DNA of 64,000 nucleotides from Uloborus plumipes (lineage: Eukaryota; Arthropoda; Arachnida; Araneae; Uloboridae), in NCBI GenBank assembly GCA_038373865.1, contig JAXGGA010000475.1:1-64000 (forward strand), written 5' to 3'. The notes under the pieces were generated by a model. That model made no database searches, was not told the DNA's origin, and saw only the letters and a program-made list of their open reading frames with translations. Positions 41,901-54,270 of the stretch are shown here, in pieces. Made by a program: the position numbers and the translations under genes. The first letter of the stretch is position 1, and each line of letters begins with the position of its first letter.

Positions 41901-44900
41901 CTAAAATTTAGTATTACAAGATGCTTCATAATACATTCTACTGATGCAAATAAAATTATCTTTTAATTAATTACATTCAAATGCGAATTAACCTGACACA
42001 GAAATGTAATGTAACATTATTTGAGCAATTCTGTCAGGAATAATATGTGATCTTTGTTTTGCATTTCGGTAAAATTTCTTAGAGAGAGAACTGAAAAAAC
42101 ATCTGTCTGAAAAAAACAAGTCCAGATATCATGAGAAAGTAAGCAAAACAAGACAGATTAAAATCAAAACAAGTTGAAAAAAAATGTCACAGACCGGCAT
42201 TCACTTGCAATTTTCAAAACACAGCTGTAAAAGAACAAATAATTTTACTCTTAAGGATAAAATAGATCTGAATTTAAAGACACAAAAATTAATCCAGTAA
42301 GATTGAGTTTACTGCAGCAGTAGTATATTTTTCCAAACATACAAAATGAAAGCATTCTCAGAAACTGATAGAGTGCTGTTACAGTACGAAAATAGTTACA
42401 GTAAAATTCTAGTTCTTTTAATCAATTGCAACCGGAACCGTTTGGGTAAAAAGGACTTTTACTTTGGACTTTTTTGAGGAAATGGTTCATTTTATTTAAT
42501 TACTGCATATATGTTCAAATTTAAAAAAAAAAAAGGAAAATAACTTTTAATTAATTGAATGAAAGACAACGCTTTAATGGATTAGAAACCAATAATAGAA
42601 CTGTCCTATGAGACGGTGGCTCACCTGTCTAATAATGTTCCTGCTGGGCCTTCGATCAGGGCCCAAGTTGAGTTATAAAGAGGCCCTGGGCTAAATAGTT
42701 TTTCGGAACCCCCTAGTCTAAAATTACAATTTTAGACACTGACAAAAAGAAAAAAAAAAAAAAAATCAGCCTTTAAGGGGTCCCCAAAATATCGGGACTC
42801 TAGGCTAAGACTTAGTTTGCTTTGTTTAGTGATCAGGCCTTACATGCAGTATGCGGGGAGAGGGACAACAGCACATAGAGCCATTATTTTTCAAATCGCA
42901 GTGCGTTTCCGTCTCATTTTTTCTACCTAAAATTCTGAAAACGATACCTGATAATCAGCAGTTCGGATAATCGGAATTTGGATGGTTGGAGTTCTGCCGT
43001 ACATGCATGTGAAGTCAAAAGTCTGAAACAATCTGTCAATATGAGCAATGGATTTCCTTAAAACATTGCCTTTTCCTTCTTCGCGAGGTTAAGGGTGTAG
43101 TTAGTTAATTGTGATTGAAATTGTCAGATAGATATTTTACAAATGTTTGGTCAATTGCAAGAGGATGTTGGTCTGGACGAGGCTAAAGAGACATCTAATG
43201 GCATTCTGTACAAGGACGATAATAATTTTGTTCCGCAGACGCAAAACAGTCAGTATGAAACACACCACACAGAAAGAGTTTTCCTTCTTAAACTGGCAAC
43301 GATAGTGCTAAATAAGTACTTCATCGAAGATAGTCCATCTAAATATTCGAAACGTGCAGTAAAAATAGTTAGTAAACCATAAGAAATTAGACCATACACC
43401 ATCATTATTTATAGATTGTTTAGAGAGGTAGGTTATATTAGTTTTTAGCTGCCCCACATTCAGAGCAAACTATTTGTAATGAGGTCCGAAATAGGAAATG
43501 CAGAGTACACCGTTCACAAAAATGCTCAGTCACTGTATCTCTTTCGTCTCAAAACGCTATAAACTGTAATTCCATTGCAATGTTTTTCTCTAAGTTAAAA
43601 ACTTTCACAAGTTGTCAAACTTGACATATCTTATCATTTGATTTGATTATTATTTTAATTTCAGTTTTATATTTTATGTGTATTGGAATACTTTCTAATA
43701 ATATGTTTCAAAATGTACGTTTTATTTTATATACTCGTAGTATTGTTTTTTTTTTTTATTTTTTTAACGAGAAAAGTTCTAAGTCTCATAAGAAAATGGT
43801 GCAAAATTAACTATTACAGCTTTTACTAATCTGAAAGATTTTTACTTTATTCTTACCGCGTGTATGTAGTAAATAGAATCCTCAGAATAAAAGTGGGTGG
43901 GTGTACAAAATATATTGGTTAATGGTGATTAAACTACGTTACTTCATTGCAGTAATCTAGTTGTTATTTTCAAGGAATAGTCTTTATATTCTACATACAA
44001 AAATGAATTCTATTTACTGCCCTCCTTAATAACGCTTTCTGCACTTATTTTACTCTACGTACGATACGTTTTCTTGAACAGAAAATGCAGTTAAACTATT
44101 TTAAATAGCTCTTGAAGTATTTACACTGATTCAAAATCTAGATTTATTGTTCAATGTCCAATAAAAGCCATTCTAACTTGAGAATTGATTGAAATGGAAT
44201 TACATTTCGCGTTAAACATCGGACAGTGTACTCTTCCACATACCAGATAATAGGAATCTTTTACTCCAATAGCCAAGATGCAGTGCGTATTAGACCAACA
44301 CCTTGGTGAGCTAGGATGAAGCGACAAGATCTCGGGTTGCTTAGAAATTATACTTTCACAACATCACAACGAGCATCTACTGAACCCATCACCGAAAGAT
44401 GCATTGCAGAAAATAATTTTTGCGAACAATCTACTATAAAAAAATCTCACAGAAGTAATAAACCCATCTGCATAGAAAAAAAAAATGATGGTAGGTTTTT
44501 GAATTATGCGAAATCATTTGTGTCTTTAACTTATTTGGAAGGTAGTACTGATGAGTCAAGACTTACGTAAATCTTGTTTTGCATGAGGATGGTAACTTAC
44601 GATATTCGCAACTAAGTTCTGATGAGAATGTCAAAACTGAAGAAAATAGTATAAAATCAATTTAATGAGATGATCTAAATTGTGTAAAATTTGTGCAAAA
44701 AAACTCTTTTATTTTTATGATAATTAAGATAAAATGAAATGTAAAAAAACGATGAGCAACTCAGTTACAATTTAACTGAAATAAAAAGAAAGAAAGAAAT
44801 ATGTAAAAAATTCTTATCAACCAAATTTGATACAAGATTACTGGGAGGAGTAAGGGGAACTTTACTCTGTTCATTGAAAAGATAGATCAAAAGTAAACAA

Positions 44901-46550
44901 ATTGGCTGCAAGAAGGTTGCCAGTTTTGATGACTTTTTTTCTGTAACCAAAATGAAAATTGATATTCGACGGTCTGCTTGACGTTGATTTGTAATGGTAA
45001 ACGACAATCACGTGCTTGGAGCAGTTCTTTATTTACATTTCGTCTATCTTTTTCTTGAACTCAGTATAAGTAATAAGGGAAATCTTTAATTAATCAAATA
45101 GCCTTAATTAATAGCTTTATTAAATCAAATGCTAACTGTATTTTCTCCGAGATCTCGTTCGCTAGTAGGAATTAGCTTAGCAGAGGTATTTGCGGTTTAT
45201 GGGTTCATACTTACACCCAAATAAATTGTATATTATTCAGTCAAGTCTTACAATATAGAATCACCAGTGTTATTGCCACAATATTCACATAGTTATTATA
45301 CAATATTTTAGACAAAAAATCTCAGCATGAGTATTTGAAAATGTATAAAGCATTCTTTAAAAAAGTAGAGATTTTTTTTCCACCGTTGTGTTCATTATAC
45401 ACCTGTAGCAAATGGAGTGATGGTAAATCTGAAAGACAACTTTGTTTTCAATTCGACATAAGATTTCTAACGTAACAAACATGTCATGTAAAAAAATCAA
45501 GTAATACTTTTTCCCGAGGAAATTTTCTACAAATATTTTTGTCACTTTTAAATACCCTAACAATAACGGATACATCTAAAGTATGAAAAATTAATTACGA
45601 TATTTTATGAAGTGATTTTAGAAATACTTAGTTCACTCAAGTTCTTTGAGTTTTAATGGTAACAGATAACACTTAAACGTATTTTTATGAATTAGTATAT
45701 TAAAAGAGAGAGCTATGAGTAGTCCAATTTTGTACAAAATAGGAAAATGGCAATTTTTAGGAAAAAAAAACAAGTAATCTACCTGAAGAAATGTAAATAA
45801 GTGGCAGTATGAAGCATTGAAACGATAATAAATGAATAAATAAATAATACTTTAATGCAGGGAAAATTATTTATGATTGTCATAAAATGTTAAATTATGA
45901 TATGGTTTTAAGAATTGCAAACAATAGACTCCATTATCAGAAAAGTAACATATATTTCATGCAAAGGTCACCGGAAAAACGTGACTGAAAAAAATATAGA
46001 AAATGATCTAGGGAAGACAGAAAAATAATTGAATTCAATATGGTAATGATCGTTTAAATATGTTAAAAACCATTTGATAATCAATTTTATCAAAAAGGAC
46101 TGAGGAGGTTAAATTACGAAACTTTTGTTAACAATAGAAAAGACAGCATTTAGTAAAAATTGCAAAAAAGAAAAGCCTATGTAATGTATTTGTCATAATT
46201 TAACAATCTAATTCCTCCTTTTCATATCAAAATGCAAAAACCACTTTTCAGAAACTGTCTATGACTATATCTAACTCTTAGTCAAATTCGGATATAACTT
46301 AAAACTCTTTACTTTAAAAGCTGAGCTCCAGACACACACAATAGAAAAAATTTAACACTTGATGAATATAACAACAGAGAGGGAAGGCTCGTTTCTTCGT
46401 TCTTTCTTTTTTTAAATATTCATAGGATAGTGTGTGACCACTGGTTTAAAACCGACACACAAGAATATGCACACACAATATCGTACGTTTCACCGCAAAT
46501 CATTCGATTCGAATCCGTCTTCGAGAAGACGAAAAGAAAAGACCCATGGC
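39000..46550. other. AT-rich, gene-poor region downstream of BCL11
   Basis: I see no gene I can support. A plus-strand frame at 43143-43382 (79 codons) and one at 44316-44570 (84 codons) start with ATG but match nothing I know and lack clear signals. A 13-nt G-run near 40568, TG-rich simple sequence near 40680, an 11-bp hairpin at 39427-39451, and a possible transposon tip near 42960 (TTCGGATAATCGGA) are the only visible structures. The part next to 46680 should contain the BCL11 3' untranslated region. Confidence 0.45.
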
Positions 46551-46682
46551 CTTAGGAAGAAAAAAAAGTTCACATCGTACGGAAATTGAAAAATAATATT
46601 TATATATATATTTATATATGTATATATTTATATTAGAAGTTTTAAAATTTTTCCATTTTGGGTCTTGAGATGACTTCCAGTT

Positions 46683-49369
46683 TCATGACAGATCTTTTGA
46701 ATCTGAGTCTCTGCAATCCGCCGTCTCCGTGTAAGACACGTCGGATGTTGTGTCCGTATAGTTTACACCGGATTGAGATTCAGTATACGTCACCGCGGAT
46801 GGCGCGTCCGAATACGATAAAGCGGAAGCTGTGTCCGGATAGGGCAGACTGGATTGGGTGTCCGTGTACGACACACCAGACGCATTCTGGTTCACCACGC
46901 ATTTCCTCATGTGTTTCTCTAAAGTACTTGGTACCGAGAAAGGCATGTTGCAGAATCGGCATCGATACACATCCTTCCCGAGTCGTCCGTGCGTTTTCAT
47001 ATGCCTTGTCAGTTTTGAGCTCTGCGCACAAGCGTAGCTGCACAGCTCGCACTTGTACGGTTTTTCACCAGTATGGGACCGTCGATGCACAGTCAAGTTG
47101 CTGCAGTTCTTGAACACTTTGCCACAGTACTCGCACGTGTCGTTCCGGCGCTGTTCTTTGTTCAAGTTACCGTTTTTGGAAGAAGAGTTTATGAGATTTG
47201 ACACAGAGTTGCCTCCGTTGCCGCTTGTGCTGGGACGAGGGCTCAACGACCTGATGCTCATGTTGGTAGGGGTAACGGATTTCAAGGCACTTTCGAAGGA
47301 GGAAGATTTTTTGTGGCGGGACACGTCGCTCGTGTCGAAGTAATCCCGGTGACCGTGGTTGCCACCATGCACTGATGGCAACCACAGCCCTGCATACAAA
47401 GATTCCCGATCATTGCTTCCGCGAATATGATCACTTATGTCCAGTTTCAGTCGCTTAGCCACATCAAATGTGTTGTGATGCTGGTGATGATGATAGGCAA
47501 AGGCACCGAAAAACCCGTGGCCGAATTCCATTGACTGCTGAAGAGCAAGGGATTTTTTACTGTTCCCATGATTGTTTGTGATGGTGTTATTGCCCTCTTC
47601 CCTGCTGTTGAGCCTTTCGGGACCGTTCGTTATCATCGGAGTTCGGTCACGACTTGGTGTTTCTGGTTCATCTTTTGCGGAAATTTTCAGCGAACTTTCC
47701 TCTAAAGCCTTCTGATAAGCTTCATTGTATTGTTGAATATTACTCAACCCTATCTTATCCATCACTTCACTGAGTAAAGAGTGCCTAGGCTCAGGTTTTG
47801 AATTTTCTTTCTCCCCATTGTCATTACTCCCATTTTCTCCATTACTAACACTGATTGTGTTGCTACTGTTATTGTCGTTGTTTACTATCACATCATCAGA
47901 GGTGGGTTTTGGTGTATCAGTTTGATCCGAGTTAGGAGATCCACGGTTTGGCGTGGAATTGGTTTGGCCTCTGGTGCTTAAATCTTCGGCCATCATAACT
48001 TCATTGCTGTCATCCAGATCTTCTAAATCTTCTTCATCATCTTCCTCCTCTTCCTCGTCGTCTAAATCTTCTTCTTCCTCTTCATTATCAGCAGTTTGTC
48101 CATCAGAAGCATCTTCGTCTTCATCAATGCTTCTTCGCCTCTCTCGATTCCTTTCTTTTCCAGCTTCAGACGTCGAGTCTGGGGTCGATCTCGGTGATTC
48201 CAAGCTATTATTCTCTGAGCCGGGAGTAGATTTGCCATTGCTGCTTTGATGCGTTTTCATATGTCGTTTAAGTTTGCTTGCTTGACTACAGCAATGCCTG
48301 CATATAGGACATTTGTAAGGTTTTTCACCTGTGTGAGAGCGCCTGTGTACGATTAGATTGCTTTGGAATCGGAAAGACTTTCCACAAAATTCACAGGACC
48401 ATGATTTGAGCAACTTGGGAGAGCCGTCGGCTGGGTCTGTGGCACCACCGTTTTTGCTACTGGTTGAAGAAGCAGAAGATCCACGATGAGCTTGATTATT
48501 GTTGTGCTGATGTGTGGGGGCTGGTGTGACATTGCCACCTGTGTGAAGATTGAGCACTGGCTGAGGTGTGGAAGTCGGAGTGGAAGGCTGAGAAGAGGAA
48601 GACATGGGAGGATGAGTGAAAGGTGGGGTCAGTTTACGAGGCGAGGCTACCACGTTCGTCGGGCTGGTGGCTCCCGCCAGTTGCCTCAGTCGCTGGGAGT
48701 AGAAATCCGTTTGCGGCTCGAAGCCTAAGCTCATGGGAGGTGGCCTGGGGTGCGAATCCAACCCGAGAGGTCCTCGTTCGATGAACGGATTGTGAGATTC
48801 GAAGCTTCCCATGCCCAGTCCAGGTAGAGAAGTATTGTTCTGAGGTGGGAGGTGCTGCTGTTTCGGGTGGTGATTAAGCCTAGGGAATTGACTCAGTTCC
48901 GTGTTGTTGTTGTTGCTGTTGCTTGTGGCCGAAGAGGTGGCCAGCATATCGACCCGAAAGTCTTGACTAGGTCTGGCGAATAAGTTGGGCGCACCGAGCG
49001 AGGTGGGCGGGAACTGTCTCTCTCCGAGGGGCATCCGAAGCAATTGCAGGGCGGGATGGTTCTCCAGTGAGAGCGCTTGCTGGGGCAAGACACCATGATG
49101 ATGATGATGATGGGTCGGACCGTTCATGGAACACGGAGGCAGCACGGGGGGCAGCGGGATCCCCAGCCCGCTAGTGCTGCGGTTGATGAGGGATGGTGGA
49201 GGTCCTGTAGGTGGCATCACCATTGCGGAGGGCGTGGAAGAGTTTCGACTCCCATGGTAGGGCGTCACAAGGTATATCTTCATCCCGTGCATGCTTTGGG
49301 CATGCTGGACCAACACCCATGCCGAAGTGAATGTCTGTTTGCACGTGCTGCAGGTGTAGGTACTTGGCT
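46683..49369 (-). CDS. BCL11: BCL11-family zinc-finger transcription factor, terminal coding exon
   Basis: The exon encodes 894 residues and ends at TGA (46685-46683). It has no start of its own. A splice acceptor precedes it, and the first split codon completes Glu if the upstream exon ends in G (phase 1). Zinc finger 1 lies at residues 6-27 (CSTCKQTF...HAQSMH) and matches the first BCL11 finger encoded at the start of this exon type. Fingers 2-3 begin at Cys325 (CEFCGKSF, CPICRHCC). An acidic Asp/Glu run follows near residues 415-455. Fingers 4-6 begin at Cys745 (CEYCGKVF, CELCSYAC, CRFCNMPF). This order is that of BCL11A/B. The protein binds DNA in the nucleus, and vertebrate members act mainly as repressors through NuRD-type complexes, recruited by an N-terminal motif that would lie in missing upstream exons. 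Between the domains it is rich in Ser, Pro, His and Asn. The last 60 residues form a 9-residue repeat not typical of the family. Confidence 0.95.
46705..46872 (-). repeat. 27-bp in-frame tandem repeat at the BCL11 C-terminus
   Basis: Six units with the pattern Y-x-[DE]-[TSA]-x-S-x-[VL]-x run from SYTDTQSSL to SYTETAD. The repeated Tyr codons lie exactly 27 bp apart, from 46866-46868 to 46731-46733. The first five units are complete and the sixth decays into the terminal DSDSKDLS. Confidence 0.85.
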
Positions 49370-49396
49370 CTGTGGGGGAGAGAGAGAAGAAAATAA
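49370..49396 (-). promoter_or_regulatory. Splice acceptor and polypyrimidine tract upstream of the BCL11 exon
   Basis: On the minus strand a run of TTCTTCTCTCTCTCCCCCAC precedes the AG at 49371-49370. This placement restores the conserved Pro-Ser-x-Tyr-x-Cys start of zinc finger 1, so the exon starts at 49369. Confidence 0.85.
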
Positions 49397-49399
49397 TTA

Positions 49400-50613
49400 G
49401 TCTAAGTGGTAAAAGGTAGCAAAAGAGTGATTTACTTTAATCATGTCTGATTAAGCTGAAATATTTAATTTCAATAAAATAAATAAAGAAAGAGTCATTA
49501 CTGGTGAGTTTTACCACAATCTACGTGGTTTAGAGCTTGCTTGGTTAAATTAATATTTAGTTCAATAAAGATGTGGGAGAATAAATTCATATGCTAATTT
49601 TTAATTAATTTTTTTCTGCATTTTTGTCATCTATCGTACGTTAGCTTTATTTTACAAGTTAGCCTATTTGGTTTCGGTTGAAAGTAAAGAGCGATAAAAG
49701 TCAAATTCCAACCTTTCCCTATTGTTAGAATGGAATCTAAATCGCGTTTCTCCAAATGTCTCAAAACTGCCAACTAAGTGGTGCACATTTAAAATTTTGC
49801 CATTTTATCCCTTCCCCGATCAGCAGATTACAGAAAAAGAAAAAAAATTCTAAAAACTACAATTAGAAATAATATACAAATGATATTGAGACCAGTAAAA
49901 TATTGAAAAGAAAAGAAAATACAAAAACTTCCGCCCAGCTTTGTTTTAGCATTGGCTAAAAGAGAATACGATAATTATAAACACAGGAGAAGAAAGATAT
50001 GTTTTACTCGCATAAATAAGTAATTAAAACACTTTACACTGAGATATAAGGTTTCAATTTGAAATACATAAAAAGGCAATTAATTAGGACTTATAGCCTT
50101 GGTCTATAGTAAGATGTTTTCTAAAGGACGCATGAAAAAAAAATCTAGATGTAAATGATCTTCTTCTCCAAATTATTTTATAAGCAAACTACTTTCTAAA
50201 AAATATTTAGGTGTATAAAGGTATCCTTACGTCTAATATAGGTTGAGGGAAACATAATAAGATTGGGCCTTATCGTTTAATAAATTCAGAACGTGAGTTA
50301 AATTAATATTGTAGTCACACTTAACAGCTTTTATGTACTGAAAGGTCATTAATTTATTTTCGAAATGGCAAACGAGTAGCAATTTACAGCAGATTTATTT
50401 TTATTTTACCACCCTGTGTTCGTTGTTGACCGTTCATTTCGTTCCTCAGTATACTGCCGTGCTAAGCGCAAAAGTGGTATATGCAGTTCAGCTCAAACCG
50501 AGATATTACTCTTTTTAAAGTTTTGCGTCACCATGTATTTAATTAAGATGACACTTTTTCAGAAATTTTTAAAAAACATTTCCCGTTCTCAAATGACCAT
50601 AAAACTTTGTACA
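49400..50613. other. Probable BCL11 intron, AT-rich, nothing recognised
   Basis: No exon of the BCL11 N-terminal part (a C-x2-C knuckle-type motif is expected) is recognisable on the minus strand here or anywhere to the window end, so the next exon probably lies beyond 64000. Confidence 0.5.
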
Positions 50614-50615
50614 TA

Positions 50616-52275
50616 CAGTGGCTCACAAAAGTGTTCGTACACCTTAAAAATTTGTAATTAAGCAAAAATTCCCTGGAACTGAATTTGAATATGAAGATCA
50701 ATATTTTTTCCTATCATCTCTGAATCAGTCTGAATTAAGCCCTGTATTTGTTCTTGAAATATTGACTGATTTTCCTTTTGAAATGAGTCAAAAAGCGAAG
50801 ACACACAGAAATAGCATGCCACAAAAGTCTTCATACACTGCAATATTTTCCAAGAAATTCCTGATTTAAGTTCACATCTGTCGTTTTTTCATTATTCTTG
50901 CACTGTATTGACACTTAAAAGGCATTTGGCTTTAACTTTTTGTTATTTTACTTCGAAATAATCCATTAACTATTTTTAAATGTCTTGTATTTGTAAAAAA
51001 ACAGACAACGATAAAAATGGGAATTTTTTTCATCATAATAGTAGTAAGTCGGCTCAAAATATCTCTAAGTTAGTTAATTTATAACATTCCTTAGTGTAAT
51101 ATGTGTTAAAATTCTTTGAAGAAAAAAATCGGAGCGAAACCTGAAAGGGTCAACTGGCAAAGCCTGCAATACGTTGTTTGAGATTTATGGTTAGAAAATG
51201 TATGAAAAATATACACTTGAGAGCAAAAATGTTTCTGCAGAATTTGAGGAAGCATTTTATGTTTCAATTTCAACTGAAAAGGTTCGCCCAATCTTCTAAA
51301 CAGCTGGAATACTTGGGCACTTTAACCTCAGAAAATGTTTTGTTAGTTCAAATAACATTACATTTAAGATTTTCTTCACAAAATAAATGATAAATAACCC
51401 CAAAATGCTTTCGAATAACGACATATTTGCAGACAGAAGTAAATTTAACATTTTTGGGGATAATTATAAGGAGGAGAAAAAGTTAGGAATTTAATTCTAA
51501 GAACTTAGTTGGAAAAGATAAGTGAAGTGGTGATAGGGTTGTTCTTAAATAAGGGTGTTTGTCAGCAGCAGGACTTAGTAATTTATATTTATAGATTAAT
51601 TGATGAAGCATACTGTTTATTTAAATATTTTACAATGCAATTTAAAACTATCGGCCTAAAATTTGGGCACTGGAAGCAACTTGCTTTTCTTTCCCAGATA
51701 ACTTTAAGAATCACGCGGCTTTCAACGCTCGCTTTTGGTGTCTATAAAACTGCCCAAAACTTTTATAAATACAACCCAAATTATCTTTAAACTCAGTTTA
51801 AAACCCAATGGAATAAAATCGGAGAAAACTGGAGGTTAGAAGAGTGCGAAATTACCACGTTAAAACGAAAAGCAAATTAAAAGCAGTAGAATGATTAAAG
51901 AGTGAATAAACATGGACGTAGATATCACAAAAAAAACTAACCAAATCTATTCCAAGGCATTTAAAAGCTGTTGTAGATACTGAAGAATAACATACTAAAT
52001 GATAAAACAATGAAAAATTAGATTATTTGCAAATATGTAAATATTTCTTCAAAATGTACGAAGACTTTGTGAGATCAATATCATGATACTTTTTGATTAT
52101 TAATTTCTAAAAAATCAAGTTTTGTTAAATTATAAAAATATTTCATGTAGTTTTGTTGCGAATAGATCAAAGATCTTACTATTAAACACACAGTCCGAAA
52201 TATTAATTTTATTTAATGAAAAAAGCTTGATTTCATTGAAAATGGTAAGTGTATGAACACTTTTGTGAGCCACTG
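50616..52275 (+). mobile_element. Tc1/mariner element, full length but decayed
   Basis: The left end CAGTGGCTCACAAAAGTGTT and the reverse complement of the right end are identical for more than 20 bp. TA flanks both sides (50614-50615, 52276-52277). The 1660-bp length is right for a Tc1-type element. The transposase reading frame is broken (see 51509-51990). It lies in the presumed BCL11 intron. Confidence 0.88.
51509..51990 (+). pseudogene. Tc1-like transposase, C-terminal half, decayed
   Basis: Shifting frames give IDEAYCL and NILQCNLKLSA (about 51600-51655), an HAAFNARFWCL-like piece, and WNKIGENWRLEECEITTLKRK from about 51809. The order matches the Tc1 DDE transposase C-terminus, where a WNKIGENLR-like helix follows the last catalytic residue. 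Several stops and indels are present. The N-terminal half is too decayed to read. Confidence 0.6.
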
Positions 52276-53084
52276 TAGGTAAAATACATCACAAAGAGCC
52301 TCCTGGTGACGGTAACTCATTTTTGTTAAAAAATGCAGATACGACTTTTGTACGAAGCACGGCAGTATAACAAGCTGAATACTTGCTGAACTATGCAAAT
52401 TTAGATTTCCAACATTACAAAGGCATTTAGTCTATTTAGGACCAAAAATCATACAAGTGAATAGACTAGTATTTTCAATTAAGCTGGACGATAAAAACTG
52501 AAAACACCAGCCTGCCTTGAAATAAAGATCCCACCCTCTTTTACAAAAGGCTTGAATAAAAGTGCTGGCTCACCAAGAAATTGGAAGGGAAGGGGACTTG
52601 TGTGTCCAGTAAGAAATACTCTAAGGGTCGCACAGGAAATTAAAATATTCCATAGAACGCGCTGTGTGCATCAATCACTGTCAGATCGAGTAAGCTCTGT
52701 ATTTGATCGTAAAACGAGTTTAGAAGCAGAAATTGCACAGTGCTTCCTCCCCTCGACTTTTTATTCACTTAAGCTTTTGTGTACTTAAAAAAAAATTCCC
52801 AATTGCTTCATTTAAAAAAATCTGCTTAAAGTTCCAAGCGCGATGCACCATTGTGAGTGTATTCAGACTTTTAAGGATTTTCTTAGCTTTTTATAATTCA
52901 TTTCAAAACTTGAGAAACAAAAAATGCAGTAGAAAAAAAACTTTCTAATAGGCTTTCTAATGTCCTTAGTTGACTAAACCAAAGTTTTATTCAGTAAATA
53001 TTTGAAACTTTACTATTTTCAATTAGTTATTGTGAAACGGTAAGCAATTAGTAAATGCAAAACTTGACATTCATATTTTTTCTA

Positions 53085-53461
53085 CACTGCAAAAAATTAA
53101 CTGCTGTTTTTACAGTATAATACTGGCAGCTGAGGTTTCAATTTAAAACTGTAAATGCACAGTAACAAACTGTAAAACTGGCAATTTTACAGTTTCTTAC
53201 TGTAAAGTTAGAAATTTTACAGTTTATTGCCGTAAAGTTAGAAATTTTACACTGAAAAAATAACAGTATAATGAAGGCAGCAAAGGTTCCAGTATAAACT
53301 GTAAAATGCACGGTAATAAACTGTAAAATTAGCAATGTAACAGTTTAGTACTGTAAAATTAGTGATTTTACAGTTTATTACTGTAAAATTAGCAATTTTT
53401 AGTTTATTACTATAAAATTAGCTGCATTATACTGCAAAAACAACATTCATTTTTTACAGTG
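53085..53461. mobile_element. ACTGTAAA foldback MITE, best copy
   Basis: It begins CACTGCAAAAAATTAAC and ends TTTTTTACAGTG, forming short terminal inverted repeats. The order inside is a TTTTTACAGTATAATACTGG box, a GCAGCTGAGGTT box, ACTGTAAATGCACAGTAA, and then repeated TTAGCAATTTTACAGT and TTATTACTGTAAAATTAG words in both orientations. The single strand could fold into many alternative hairpins. Confidence 0.65.
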
Positions 53462-53519
53462 CAGTTTCAATTTTAAAACCTGAAAATCATTTTATTTTTC
53501 TCGTACATATTCTCTTCTT

Positions 53520-53830
53520 TTGCAGATTTTCCACCTACTCAACGTCCCTCCGTATCGCTACATGCATATCGCATCGTCCATCTGTTCGTTACATATTGTG
53601 GACAGATCCATCAAAAATCTTTTCATCCGTCCGTCCGCGGACATGTTTAGTTTACATATATCCGGCGCGGGTTCGCCTCCTCTGCTTTTAACAGCTGCGG
53701 AGCATTGGAAGACAATTATTACCGGACAACAAATTGTCACTGCGCTAGGCCAAGCGCGTAGCATTTCCGGAAGAACCGTACAACTGACAGGGGGTGTTTA
53801 TAAATTTAAAATCGATAGCTTTAAGCGTTT
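53520..53830. promoter_or_regulatory. GC-richer island, candidate conserved non-coding element
   Basis: A sharp rise in GC content begins right after the foldback element and ends near 53820. An open frame runs through it on the plus strand (53520-53864), but the protein is not recognisable. Position upstream of a BCL11 exon makes an enhancer plausible. Nothing more can be said from sequence alone. Confidence 0.25.
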
Positions 53831-53919
53831 ATATATGTATATACACTACTGGACAAAAGTATAAGTTACAGATATCTTTAAAAGAAATATTTTTCAACCA
53901 TTAGCCCCTTTCCAATTCA

Positions 53920-54270
53920 ACTGTTTTTTTTTTTATAATTTTTTTTTTAATCTCGTTTCTTTGTCAGAATGCTAAAATAGCGTGAATAAAGTGTTATTCA
54001 ACGGAATTAATTATTTGTTTTGAGGCTACCAGAAACCTCAATTTCTAATATTAAGCAAACTAGCTTATGCGTCAATAGATATCCAAAAAAAAAATTGATA
54101 ATTAGTGTTTCTACGGTGTTTTCGAGTTTTTTAACTGGTCCCTTAAAAAAAAATTGAAAAAAAAAATAAAAATAAATAAATAAAAAAAAAAAAAAATTAA
54201 AATATTTTTTAAATTTTGTGTTTAGATCAAATTTTTTTTTATAAATAGATTTTTTTTTTTTTGAAATTTA
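53920..54270. repeat. A/T homopolymer-rich stretch
   Basis: Runs of T (53926-53950, 54232-54261) and A (54147-54195) dominate. No gene is present. Confidence 0.7.

Noticed and set aside
42600..43005. Possible hAT or Tigger tips (AGAGGCCCTGGGCTA, TTCGGATAATCGGA)
   Set aside because: I could not find matching opposite ends or duplications, so no boundaries can be given.
43143..43382. 79-codon plus-strand frame as a small gene
   Set aside because: No recognisable domain, splice signals or conservation evidence. It is only mentioned in the gene-poor region entry.
47953..48249. Ser-rich plus-strand open frame
   Set aside because: It is the antisense shadow of the acidic region of the BCL11 exon.
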